Shown here in pieces: positions 46,294 through 56,094 of a stretch of DNA of 64,000 bases (position 1 is the stretch's first letter; the number at the start of each line of letters is the position of its first letter). The notes under the pieces were generated by a model. The model did no database searches. It was given only the letters and a program-made list of their open reading frames with translations, and was not told where the DNA came from. This stretch comes from Blakeslea trispora. Taxonomy: Eukaryota > Mucoromycota > Mucoromycetes > Mucorales > Choanephoraceae. Location of the stretch: NCBI GenBank assembly GCA_025331445.1, contig JAIWNE010000037.1:222056-286055 (forward strand). Reading direction: 5' to 3'. Both the position numbers and the translations under genes were made by a program.

Positions 46294-47532
46294 ATGAATA
46301 TCAATGGTAACCCAAGCAACCTATCGTCGGATCTTGTGCCCGTTGACTACGACTTCAATCAAAGAAGACCTTCTGCACGCATGATAGAAGTGGAACATAC
46401 TGTGTTGGCGTCCACGGATTACAGTCCTGTAAGACTCTTTTATTTTCACGGATCAGAGGAAGAAGACTTCCTTGAGCTGGCCGATGCCCTTGATGAATAT
46501 TTTGGCACAAGAAGAATGAAAGATGATTATCAAAAATTATCCTACCTACGAACCTTGTTGAAAGGCATAGCAAAAATCAATTTTTGCAAAAGATACACAT
46601 CGTTGGAAAACTTGAAATACGATGAAGTAATGGCTGCTATGAAAAACCAATATGCAAGTTCCAAATCTAAGCTTAGAAAAATCGAAGCATTTGAGGAGAC
46701 GTTTCAACAACCTGGTGAATCACCAGCAAACTTCTTCGTTCGGGTATCAGAAACAGCTGCTAAGGCCGGTATAGAAGAAACTAGCGCTATCCATCGACGT
46801 TTCCGTTATGGTCTTCTGCCCGTTTATTTTAAGCATTGTCAAGCCTTAGGAGCAGAAAGTCATGCTGAATATTATAAGTATGCTCAAGGGTTGTATAAGA
46901 ATAATTACCTGAACCAACCTGCTGGAGAAAAGAGCCACGATACTGTGCGCGACATACCCAAAACAAACGTTAAAAATACCACCACCACTCACGCTTTACT
47001 TGGATCCTCTATTACCATGCAAGATTTAAAAACCATGATCGAGGAAGCGGTGGAAAGTAAGGTTAACGCCAGTGCTAAATCCAATTATCCATCTCCTATG
47101 AAGCAAAATGCGCAAGAATCCTCATACTACGACCAAGGTCAAAGAAGAAATGGTGGTAGAAGTTATAATAGAAACTATAATGACTATCGTGGTGAACGAG
47201 AACAAAACTATCACAATGACTACCGTAACGACCACCGTAATGATTACCGTAATGACTATCGTAATAACAATCGTTACGAAAACCGCAATAACAACTGGAA
47301 TAATGGTCGCAACAACTCCCATACTGAGTACCCGTCAAACAACCGCATGTCTAATGATGCTCGTAACTACAACAATCATCAAAATAATAATACTCGCCCA
47401 AATTATAATGGAGGGTCATTCCAGAATGATAACCGCCCGCAATACAATTCCGGTGCTAATGCTACAAACAATTATAACAAAAACCATTATAATGTTATGG
47501 AAGATGAACAAGAAGAGTCAAAAAACTTCTAA
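46294..47532 (+). CDS. gag: Gag of the Ty3/Gypsy element, 412 aa
   Basis: ATG at 46294. Residues about 60-210 form a retrotransposon Gag capsid-like region (SYLRTLLKGIA, FRYGLLPVYFKH). The last 140 residues are an Arg/Asn/Tyr-rich tail with repeated RNDYRND units and no CCHC zinc knuckle, so the basic tail probably supplies RNA binding. The frame ends at TAA 47530, directly after the heptamer AAAAAAC at 47520-47526, which lets ribosomes shift into pol. Confidence 0.9.
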   Translation: MNINGNPSNLSSDLVPVDYDFNQRRPSARMIEVEHTVLASTDYSPVRLFYFHGSEEEDFLELADALDEYFGTRRMKDDYQKLSYLRTLLKGIAKINFCKRYTSLENLKYDEVMAAMKNQYASSKSKLRKIEAFEETFQQPGESPANFFVRVSETAAKAGIEETSAIHRRFRYGLLPVYFKHCQALGAESHAEYYKYAQGLYKNNYLNQPAGEKSHDTVRDIPKTNVKNTTTTHALLGSSITMQDLKTMIEEAVESKVNASAKSNYPSPMKQNAQESSYYDQGQRRNGGRSYNRNYNDYRGEREQNYHNDYRNDHRNDYRNDYRNNNRYENRNNNWNNGRNNSHTEYPSNNRMSNDARNYNNHQNNNTRPNYNGGSFQNDNRPQYNSGANATNNYNKNHYNVMEDEQEESKNF

Positions 47533-47558
47533 GGTCGTTTGACTTCAGGCAAACGACC
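47520..47558 (+). promoter_or_regulatory. -1 ribosomal frameshift signal: slippery heptamer plus hairpin
   Basis: A-AAA-AAC at 47520-47526 is in the gag-frame phase needed for X-XXY-YYZ slippage. A 6-nt spacer (TTCTAA, including the gag stop) separates it from a perfect 9-bp stem, GGTCGTTTG at 47533-47541 with CAAACGACC at 47550-47558, and an 8-nt loop. The -1 frame is open from the heptamer into pol with no stop. Confidence 0.88.
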
Positions 47559-47720
47559 CAATCTCAACAAAATCCTGATATATATCATGCTGCTGAAAAA
47601 CGAAAACACACTGCGAAGCCTCGAACAGAACCATATCCCTCAAGAACCCAAATAGATCAAAGAGGTGAAGCACAACAATCTACCAAGAAACCACAAGTCT
47701 CTATATCTCTACCTAAGCCT

Positions 47721-50300
47721 ATGGAAAATGACAATGAAATGAAAGATGTCCAGAACAAACCTATGAAGAATAGGAAGACTACTAAAGAGAGAATTGAAGA
47801 AGCCCAATATGACATTAAACAAGATATGCTCACAAACAAAGCTGACATTTCTTTTTGGCAACTCATCAAACTGGTTCCTGGTCTATTAACACATGTCAAT
47901 CAACGAAATATAAAATCATTCGCCATAAAAGACCGAAATCGTAGTGACTTTAATGTTTTTGTTGGAGAAGACGAAGCAATATCCGCCTTGGCTCTAGTAG
48001 AAATCAACGACTACAAGATCCAAGCACTTGTTGACTGTGGGGCTTCAAAAGCCATTATCAACAAATCTCTTCTGGACCAACTAGGCTATGAAATAGATGC
48101 TCCATCCACTACCACTTTCGTCATTGGAGACAATTCTTCGTATGCTTCCCTTGGTGTTGTGTATGACGTGCCAGTCAATGTTGGAGGTGTCGTGATACCT
48201 GTTAGCATGGAAGTGCTCCCCAATACTCCCAAGGACCTTGTATTAGGAAGCAATTGGCTCATAAGAGCGAAAGCAAAAATAGACTTCGAATTTACAAGCC
48301 TCAACGTGGAGTATAAGAAAAAGAAGGGATCCGCTCCCTTGGTAGTCACTAGAAATTCTGAGCCCATTACACTGAATAGCAATAACAACATCCTACAATA
48401 CTTGGAGCCTGAATATGATCAGGATGAAGAAGGAAGTAATACTGAAGACAATGAATCCAATTATGAAGAAGACGATGTCCTACAACATATCAAGGATGAT
48501 TTCTGTGTCATGCTCACCCAAGACCAAGAACAGATCAAGGTCCAATCCAAGCCATTAATCATCCCGGCTAAGTCTTCAGTTCCTTTAAAGCTGAATATGT
48601 CTCAGAAAAAATCGAATCAATTAGTCGAAATAAATGATATTCTTTGCCCTTATTTGACGATTGATAATGCTATTATACATCCTCTACAACGAAAATATGC
48701 TACAAGCATCGTAAATCACACAGACGAACCCATATGTATCGAATCAGACCAAGTTGTTGCCAGTTGTAGCGATATTGAAGAAATACACTACTATGAATTA
48801 TGCAACTTTCTGGATAAACGACAAATTGATAAGAAAGAAGAACTCTATGATGTTTTGCCTGAGGATAAAATTTCAATGTTTCCTGAACATGATCAAGCCG
48901 GGTTATCGCAAAGCCTATTTGAAAAGCTCAACCGATTGCTCTGTAAATATCAAGATGTATTTGATTGGAACGAAGGAAACGAAGCGAAAGCCACCCATCT
49001 GATGACTCACAGTATTCAAACTGGAGATGAAGTGCCAATTCGGAGTCGTCCTTATCGTATATCACCTGAAGAGTCTAAACAGCTCAAGGAAGAAATCGAT
49101 AAATATGTGCGCCTTGGGATAATCAAACCCTCCAACAGTCCATGGGCAGCTCCTATTATCATGGTGAAGAAAAAAGATGGCGGTTACCGATTGGTAGTCA
49201 ACTATCGAAAGCTTAATGCCATCACTAAAAAGGATGCTTATCCATTACCACGAATTGATGATATATTGGACAGTCTTGGTGCATCCAAATGGTTCTCTAG
49301 TCTTGATATGAAGAATGCATTTTTCATGATACCCATGAATGAAGAAGACGGATCTATGGAAAAGACTACTTTCTGCTCAAAGTTTGGTAACTACATGTTC
49401 ACCCGGATGGCTCAAGGCCTAACCAATAGTCCCGCAAGTTTTCAAAGATTGATTGACCTATGTTTCCAAACAATCATGTATCAATGTGTAGTATCATATT
49501 TGGATGGTCTAAATTGTTATTCTGCTACACCAGAACAACACCTGTTAGACCTTGAGAAGGTGTTTTTGTGCGCAAGACAAGGAAACCTGTCCTTTAATCC
49601 AACAAAATGTCATTTCTTCAAGAAAAGCCTCAATTTCTTAGGTTACATTGTAACCTCTGAAGGTCTTCAAACTGACCCAAAGAAAATAGAAAAGATAAAG
49701 GACTACCCTCCGTGTAAATCTGTCACAGAAGTCAAAAGCTTTCTTGGAATAACTGGATATTACAGAAAGTTCATAAAATCTTATGCTGCCATTGCCAGAC
49801 CACTCAATGAGCTTACCAAGAAAAATACTTCGAAGGTCTGGGACGATAGAGCAGAGCACTCATTCTGTACTCTCAAAAATGCTCTCATATCCACACCTGT
49901 TCTGATCCGTCCTGATTTCGACAAAGAATTTTTCTTACTGACCGACGCCTCAAGAAAAGGTTTAGGAGCCGTACTTAGTCAAAAGGATGAAGATGGTCGA
50001 GAACATGTAGTTCTTTATCTAAGTCGAAGTTTGACAGCAGCAGAAGCCAACTACGGAATCACAAAACTTGAGTGTCTAGGTGTTGTATGGGCTGTCAAAG
50101 AATTACATCCTTATCTCTTGGGCTCAAAATTCACAATCATTTCGGATCATTCTGCTATCAAAGGACTTCTAAACAACGATAAACCAGTCGGCATCCTTGC
50201 AAGATGGATTACTATTCTTAATGAATACGACTTTGAAGTTGTTTATCGTCCTGGTAAAGAACTCAAGAATGCTGATTTCCTAAGCCGCCTCGGTTATTGA
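47721..50300 (+). CDS. pol: Pol of the Ty3/Gypsy element: protease, reverse transcriptase, RNase H
   Basis: The first ATG is 47721, but the -1 frame is open from the gag end, so translation most likely enters by frameshifting. Counting from that ATG: an aspartic protease at about residue 105 with DCGAS in place of the usual D[ST]GA; RT with KPSNSPWAAP, YPLPRIDDIL, SSLDMKNAFF and the catalytic box at 594-596 reading YLDG instead of YLDD (codon GGT at 49506); RNase H with LLTDAS at about 742, ECLGVVWAV, SDHSA and NADFLSR. It ends at TGA 50298. The YLDG change should cripple polymerisation in this copy unless it is a tolerated variant. Confidence 0.9.
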   Translation: MENDNEMKDVQNKPMKNRKTTKERIEEAQYDIKQDMLTNKADISFWQLIKLVPGLLTHVNQRNIKSFAIKDRNRSDFNVFVGEDEAISALALVEINDYKIQALVDCGASKAIINKSLLDQLGYEIDAPSTTTFVIGDNSSYASLGVVYDVPVNVGGVVIPVSMEVLPNTPKDLVLGSNWLIRAKAKIDFEFTSLNVEYKKKKGSAPLVVTRNSEPITLNSNNNILQYLEPEYDQDEEGSNTEDNESNYEEDDVLQHIKDDFCVMLTQDQEQIKVQSKPLIIPAKSSVPLKLNMSQKKSNQLVEINDILCPYLTIDNAIIHPLQRKYATSIVNHTDEPICIESDQVVASCSDIEEIHYYELCNFLDKRQIDKKEELYDVLPEDKISMFPEHDQAGLSQSLFEKLNRLLCKYQDVFDWNEGNEAKATHLMTHSIQTGDEVPIRSRPYRISPEESKQLKEEIDKYVRLGIIKPSNSPWAAPIIMVKKKDGGYRLVVNYRKLNAITKKDAYPLPRIDDILDSLGASKWFSSLDMKNAFFMIPMNEEDGSMEKTTFCSKFGNYMFTRMAQGLTNSPASFQRLIDLCFQTIMYQCVVSYLDGLNCYSATPEQHLLDLEKVFLCARQGNLSFNPTKCHFFKKSLNFLGYIVTSEGLQTDPKKIEKIKDYPPCKSVTEVKSFLGITGYYRKFIKSYAAIARPLNELTKKNTSKVWDDRAEHSFCTLKNALISTPVLIRPDFDKEFFLLTDASRKGLGAVLSQKDEDGREHVVLYLSRSLTAAEANYGITKLECLGVVWAVKELHPYLLGSKFTIISDHSAIKGLLNNDKPVGILARWITILNEYDFEVVYRPGKELKNADFLSRLGY

Positions 50301-50548
50301 GACCGCAATTGTCTATAAACTAACATCTGACCGAAATTGTCATTAAACTATCACATATATATATATGTATATATATATTATTATTTTCTACTCCTCTATA
50401 CTCTCAATTGTCAACAATTCTTAAACCCACATTATATATTACTTTGCTTTTACTCTTCTTTATTATATTTTATCTCTTATTCATCTTCTATAAATATTCA
50501 TCTTTGTCAACACTTATTCAGTTCGCTGGTGACACAAAAACTTGTACT
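50301..50548. other. AT-rich gap between RNase H and integrase
   Basis: The integrase frame is -1 relative to pol and opens only at 50324, after the pol stop, so simple frameshifting cannot join them. The stretch holds a TA-repeat (50353-50379) and a pyrimidine-rich tract ending TTCAG at 50521. An intron is possible, but I found no donor that joins the frames cleanly. Confidence 0.4.
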
Positions 50549-51982
50549 ATGGACAATAACATCCTTGACGCAGTCACAAAATATTTACAAACATTAATTT
50601 ATCCATCTACAATCGACTCAAATATGAAACAAATCATTCAAAAAATGTATCCAAGCTATTTCCTCAAAGACAAACAACTGTATCATCGACCCACTGGGAA
50701 ACGTGTCTTGAACAAATCTCAAGCCGTAGAAGCAATTAAACAATACCATCATCATCCTATGGGCGGACATTTCGCATTCAAAAACACGTATCAAAAAATA
50801 GCAGAAAAATATTATTGGCCAAACATGAAACGCGATATCAAAGAAGCCGTAGAAACATGTGATAGGTGTCAGATGTCAGGAAAAGAACGCATCCAAGAAC
50901 CCTTGCACCCTATTCCTGTACCTATACAGCCTTTCGACTTAATATCCATGGATGTGAAGCATGTATCCTGTTCAAGAGGAGATCATAAATATATCATTGT
51001 CGCTATCGATTACTTTACGAAATGGGTTGAAGCACGTCCACTGGTTTTAGCTAATTCACTTGAAATCAGTACATTCTTTTACGAAGAAATCATTACACGA
51101 CATGGAGTACCGTCAACGATCATAACAGATAATGGATCAGTCTTCATAAACCAATTGATCAGTACCATCTGCCAAGTCTATTGCATCAAACACTTACGAT
51201 CGTCACCTTATCACCCCGAAGGCAATGGTTTAGTAGAGCGCTTTAACAGAACGCTTGGTAAAGGACTCCAAATGCTTCCTCAAAACGAAAAATGCGATTG
51301 GCACTTATATCTTCCTTCATTCTTATTTGCATATCGAAACATACAACAAGCAACTACAAAGGATACTCCATTCCATCTGGTGTATGGTCGAACCTCTAGA
51401 ACACAATTTGACAATGCCGTAGAATATGAAACACAAATAACAATCCCTAAAAGTCAAGATGAATTCGATCTCATGATACAACGACGCTTTCAACAAATAA
51501 TTAAACTACAATCAGTAGTATACAAAAAAGCCAGTGAATATATCACCATCGCCCAAAAGCAACAGCAAAAACAAGTACAAAAACGAATCGAATCAAGTAA
51601 CATACGAGACAAACCGCCTTTTGTGCTAGGAGACTTAGTGTTAAAATATCGAAGTGAACTACACAACGATTTATCAAAGAAAATGGAAGACAAATATGAA
51701 GGTCCCTACATCGTACACCAGTGTTACAACAACTCAACGTATCTGCTAAAAACGCCACAAGGAAAAATTCTCGATCAAGTTACACATGGCAACAAACTGA
51801 AAATTTATAAAAACCCTAAGATTCTGCTAACTTATTCGAACAACATCAATGGAAGACAAATTATTGAATCAAGATCAGATACTGGCGGACATATTGAACC
51901 AACCTCTTCCGCAAGTCACCTTGGGAGACTTAACCAAAATCAAAATAAATTCCGCTACTATCAACCTCCTCCTCCCTGTTAA
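50549..51982 (+). CDS. integrase of the Ty3/Gypsy element, 478 aa from first Met
   Basis: The start used is ATG 50549 (MDNNILDAV). The upstream in-frame sequence is hydrophobic and probably untranslated. The zinc-binding HHCC module is HHHPMGGH ... CDRCQ. The DDE core is ISMDVKH, ITDNGS and PEGNGLVERFN. A GPY/F module (KYEGPYIVHQ) follows, as in Ty3/Gypsy chromointegrases. A Pro-rich tail ends at TAA 51980 and overlaps the next frame by about 130 nt. Confidence 0.85.
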   Translation: MDNNILDAVTKYLQTLIYPSTIDSNMKQIIQKMYPSYFLKDKQLYHRPTGKRVLNKSQAVEAIKQYHHHPMGGHFAFKNTYQKIAEKYYWPNMKRDIKEAVETCDRCQMSGKERIQEPLHPIPVPIQPFDLISMDVKHVSCSRGDHKYIIVAIDYFTKWVEARPLVLANSLEISTFFYEEIITRHGVPSTIITDNGSVFINQLISTICQVYCIKHLRSSPYHPEGNGLVERFNRTLGKGLQMLPQNEKCDWHLYLPSFLFAYRNIQQATTKDTPFHLVYGRTSRTQFDNAVEYETQITIPKSQDEFDLMIQRRFQQIIKLQSVVYKKASEYITIAQKQQQKQVQKRIESSNIRDKPPFVLGDLVLKYRSELHNDLSKKMEDKYEGPYIVHQCYNNSTYLLKTPQGKILDQVTHGNKLKIYKNPKILLTYSNNINGRQIIESRSDTGGHIEPTSSASHLGRLNQNQNKFRYYQPPPPC

Positions 51983-52313
51983 AGTTCCTCTAACCCAGAA
52001 TCCTATTGAGCATATCAAAAACCGAATTGATGCCCTTAGTAAAATCAAGACTGTTAGCAACTATATGATCAACAAAGAAAGCAAAAAGCTTGCCAAAGAA
52101 ATCCGTACTGAAACCAAATTAAAACCTCAAAGTATTCAAATTGCAAGAAAAATTAAGCCGTATAAAAAGAAACTTGACAACCCACATATTTATCAATTGG
52201 TCAAAAAACAAGTAGTCAAACAACAACTTCCACAAGTATTCAAAAGTAAGAGGTCTTACTTAGATTCGGAGGGAGCATATGTAACGCCCAGCTCTTCTGA
52301 GTCCGAAAATTAG
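51849..52313 (+). CDS. additional 3' ORF of the Ty3/Gypsy element, 154 aa, ending inside the LTR
   Basis: ATG at 51849 opens a Lys-rich frame (+1 relative to integrase) that runs past the integrase stop and terminates at a TAG within the first 34 bp of the 3' LTR. Its last residues, VTPSSSESEN, are LTR-encoded. No family was recognised. The protein is strongly basic in the middle (KKLAKEIRTETKLKPQ, RKIKPYKKK). It may be an accessory protein, a frameshifted integrase tail, or chance. The lack of stops over 465 nt in AT-rich DNA favours selection. Confidence 0.5.
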   Translation: MEDKLLNQDQILADILNQPLPQVTLGDLTKIKINSATINLLLPVKVPLTQNPIEHIKNRIDALSKIKTVSNYMINKESKKLAKEIRTETKLKPQSIQIARKIKPYKKKLDNPHIYQLVKKQVVKQQLPQVFKSKRSYLDSEGAYVTPSSSESEN

Positions 52314-52940
52314 TTTATAAATACCATCTCAAATCGAATGAATAAAAGACAGACTTATCTCACTTCTTCTCATATACAAAAACTTGTTTGTTAAAAGCGT
52401 ATCAACGCGTGAATTTATTTCTTTTTATTTTATTTTATTTTTATTTACTCTAAATCTGTACAATAAGTCCATCTTCATAAGTTAGACTACACTATCAGAT
52501 CTTTTATAAAAATCTCTGTTGAAACAATAGCTTAAGTAATTAAGTACACTATTCAAAAGAGTGCGCAACTTTACATTAGTCTTGACTTATAATACTAAGA
52601 GCTAAGACACACTATAAGTTGTTAGAACAAATCTCAAATAGAACAATAGTCTTATCCAAATTGATTGAATAAGATACACTATCTATTTAAGTCACGATAT
52701 TATACACTATTTCATTTAAGAGACTTCTTCGATTGAAAACACTAATAATATTGAGCTATATAAATCTTATATCGTACAATAGTCTTACTTTGAATAAAAC
52801 ACAAGAAAGACACACTAGCAATATAAGTTATTATACTTCACAATATCTTTGAAGAACTTTCAGAGTACACTAGAAGCATAATATCATAAATCATATAAAA
52901 CCTCTTTTAACGTCTATTACTATAAACCCCGAACATAACA
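52280..52940 (+). repeat. 3' LTR of the Ty3/Gypsy element
   Basis: 661 bp and apparently identical to the 5' LTR throughout. Preceded by the purine run GGAGGGAG. Confidence 0.93.
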
Positions 52941-53389
52941 ATTTTGGTAAAAAATTAGCATATACAAGAGGAATAAAATTGAAATTGACTACGGCAAGTT
53001 CTTACCTCTTATATTCAAACCTGTTAAGCTAGCAGAAATGAAACAAGACAAAGCGGGCTTTAGAGTAGAGGCTTATCTTGAACGCACTACTGGGTAATTA
53101 GGGACATGAGACCGAGATGAGCTTGCATGTCCTTAGCAACAATCTTTCTTTTGGCTTTTAATTTTTATGAGCTATCCTTTTTTCAACGGTTTTATTCAAG
53201 TAAATTTCTACCAGTGCGTTTATTTCAATGTGTTCATCTCAGTGTCTTTTGCTTTGGATGTCTTTGTTTCGATGTCTTTTTTTCTTCAATTTTTTGCATT
53301 TCATGTTTAAGAGTCTTGTGTTTTTCAGTGCTTTAAAAATTTTGTTTCCCATTTTTAAAAGGCTCTCCCAATTATTTTGTAAGCCTCAT

Positions 53390-53814
53390 TGTTGAATACA
53401 GCCTACATTCTAGTCCATCTAAGATATTATCTAGATCTAACCGAGTACCTAATTACACGACCCTTCATTATTTATAGCCAGGTTAACACTTAGCTCAGTC
53501 TAAATATAAGATTGGATCACACTTCATTTACATCAGGCCATTTGGATCGAAACAATTGCGTCAATGGTAACCTTTGGTCAATGCGCAATAGGTATCAACC
53601 TTTATCCAAAGTACCCGATTAGCTTTCATCTATTGCACTCATTTAAATAAGGATTGCTACTCAGTTATCATGAAAGTATAGATAGAAGGCACATATTTGA
53701 AATAAACGCAGATCAGATTCATATCTATCTTCTGGCCGTTCAGGTTCTAATCACTTCTCTGTCTTTAAACTTTTACTTGTTTTATTTGTGTCTGTTGTAT
53801 TCTCGGATATAACA
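53390..53814. mobile_element. solo LTR, 425 bp, TSD CTCAT
   Basis: Starts TGTTGAATACAG and ends GGATATAACA, flanked by CTCAT at 53385-53389 and 53815-53819. Removing it restores continuity with the element C sequence CTCATTCTCAATTTTT. No internal retroelement domain remains. Confidence 0.82.
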
Positions 53815-53855
53815 CTCATTCTCAATTTACAAATTTCCCGGTTCTGAGATCATTA

Positions 53856-55541
53856 CAGTATTTTCCGTAAGTACTCGTGCACTAAAATTTTTCTGTTCGT
53901 GCAATAAAAAAACAAATCGTGCGGACTTGGAAAACAATTTCGAGCAAAAAATAAAAAGTCAATGGTGCAAAAGCAAGAAAACACTTCGTTCAAAAAATTC
54001 ATGCGAGGTGCATTTTTACATCTTACGTAGTTGAAAATGAATACTTTTGTTTGTGACGATGGAAACGGAAACTTGACAAACGAGAATGGAGAGGAGCATC
54101 ATGAATTTGCTATGGAAGTGGATGACGAAGCTTATCCTTTGGGAGATGTTACAGATTTCACAATGTATACTGATCTCAAACCCCTGAAAAAGCAGCCAAA
54201 GTTGCTGCTGTGAAGGCTGAAAGTAGCACCGACATTGCTAAGGATGTCGAAGGGATTTTTAAAACAAGCCCATCGAAAGTATAATCCTGAGGACAAGCGT
54301 CACTTCTTTTTCTTGATATACGAAAAGAACATGAGTATCCGAGGTGCTGCCAAACAGCTTGGTATACCACCAACAACAGCTCAATCATGGTTCAAAAAAG
54401 GAGAGGCGAGCTGGGAAGAGGACAGTGAGGTTGCTATGGAAAGAAGTGTAGGAGGAAAGCAGAAGCTTGGAAGACCTGCAATTCTTGATGATGCTCATAA
54501 GGAGCGTCTAATTGAAGCTATTGATGAAAGATCTGAAATGGTCCTTCAAGAGATGATGGAATGTCTTACCAATAGTTTTGGGGACCTAACAATCTCAAAC
54601 ACTGCTTTGTATGAATTCGTCACTACAAAGTGCAATTTTAGTTTTAAAAGAGCAAAGCTTCATTTAGTTGAGCGAAATTCACCCGAAAAATAAAAGCTAG
54701 ATATCAGTGGGTGAAGCGGTGGGCAGAGACAGACATGGATTACATGAGCAGCTGCATCTTTATTGATGAATCTGCATTTCATATCAACCTGAAGCGTTCT
54801 TATGGTTGGTCTAAAAAAGGTGAACCTGCAGTTGTCACAGTTCCCAAAACTAGAGCTAAGACTACGACTATTCTTGGTGCTGTATCTGCTCATGGGGTCA
54901 TTAATATCAAGATCAAGCAACCCAAAGTAGCAGAGCCTCAAGAAAAGAAAGTTATCCGGAAAAAGTTCAACTAATGTTGACAAGGGCAAAGGAGGAACAG
55001 TGACTGACCACTCTTTAACTTTATTACCAATACTTTGGATATTTTAGATTGTTACGAAATCTTCAAAGACAACTATATTGTCATGAATAATGCACCTATC
55101 CATACACACCAAGACATACAAAAGTACATAGAAAGCAGGGGATATGGTTGCGTTTATCTTCCTCCGTATTCACCCGCACTAAATCCAATTGAAGAATCCT
55201 GGGCTGTTTGCAAAAGCAAGGTCAAAAGAGAGAAACTCTTAAAAGAAGAAACGCTCACCGCTAGAACTACAGATGTCTGTAATAAGGTCCTCTTGAGCGA
55301 TTTGATAAGATTCTGCAGGCACTCTATGTCTATGTTTGAGGATTGTTTGAACAAAAAACCAATTTAATAAACCTTTTCTTTTCGTGCACCTCGTATGGAT
55401 TTTTTGAACGAAGTGTTTTCTTGCTTTTGCACCATTGACTTTTCATTTTTTGCTCGAAATTGTTTTCCAAGTCCGCACGATTTGTTTTTTTATTGCACGA
55501 ACAGAAAAATTTTAGTGCACGAATACTTTCCGAAAATATTG
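53856..55541 (+). mobile_element. Tc1/mariner element, 1686 bp, TA duplication, ~160-bp TIRs
   Basis: CAGTATTTTCCGTAAGT at the left and the inverse of CAATATTTTCGGAAAGT at the right are flanked by TA (53854-53855 and 55542-55543). The terminal inverted repeats run about 160 bp (53856-54015 and about 55385-55541), with only a few mismatches. It contains a frameshifted transposase. Confidence 0.88.
54037..55367 (+). pseudogene. Tc1/mariner transposase pseudogene
   Basis: An N-terminal acidic part begins MNTFVCDDG. It is followed by a helix-turn-helix (MSIRGAAKQLGIPPTTAQSW), a linker GRPAILDD, and the catalytic region with FIDESAFHINLKRSYGW, VMNNAPIH and YSPALNPIEE. The spacing from the second to the third catalytic position is 34 residues, the DD34E class. 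The second acid is Asn (MNN) where relatives have Asp. At least four frameshifts (near 54190, 54280, 54690 and 55015) break it. The copy is dead but its ends are well kept. Confidence 0.85.
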
Positions 55542-56094
55542 TATTCAATTTTTAAGCAGAAATTTTTCGGGTCTTTACACTTTTTGAAGAAAAAATGACA
55601 AGACATTTCAAACACCTCAGCATTAAGGAAGTCAGGCTGCTGTAAAAACTCAAGCAGAGAAAAATCACTGCCAAAAAATTTAAAAAGCGAAATTTCTTTA
55701 AGCGGTGAAATGATAGCAGAAATGCAAATAATTATAACTTCATGAATATACATCCAATTTTAATTTTGCAAAAAATTTTTAGAAGTCTAAGAAATACATA
55801 GTAGGTATCTTCCGCTCTTTACTGTGAGTCACGACATGTGTCACCACTGTGAATATGACTCAGGTAATTTACCAATTTTCGGTACATTTTAAAAATAAGC
55901 TCAGTTGTTCAGTAGGGTATACCGACAGCCTTCAATGCATAACTATTACTCAAGAAGAGCAACAATTGTATACTTTGTAAGATTGAGATTACCTTTTGTT
56001 ATATAAAGAGCTCCATTCAATATAAGTCATTTTTTCTTTTAATCTTTCTTTTCATTTTTTCTCAATTATCAACATCTCATTGATAAAAAACAAC

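Larger units (their letters stand above)
45558..52940 (+). mobile_element. complete Ty3/Gypsy LTR retrotransposon, 7383 bp
   Basis: Two direct repeats of 661 bp (45558-46218 and 52280-52940), with TG...CA ends, appear identical on reading. They flank gag, pol and integrase frames in Ty3/Gypsy order (protease, reverse transcriptase, RNase H, integrase). ATTT on both outer sides (45554-45557 and 52941-52944) is the likely 4-bp target duplication. A TGGTGCTCATTAC string at 46221 is the probable primer-binding site and the purine run GGAGGGAG before 52280 the polypurine tract. Identical LTRs indicate a recent insertion. Confidence 0.93.

Noticed and set aside
47096..47542. Open frames on both strands over the gag tail (47096-47338 minus, 47108-47542 plus)
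   Set aside because: They arise from the repetitive RND-coding sequence; gag in its own frame explains the region.
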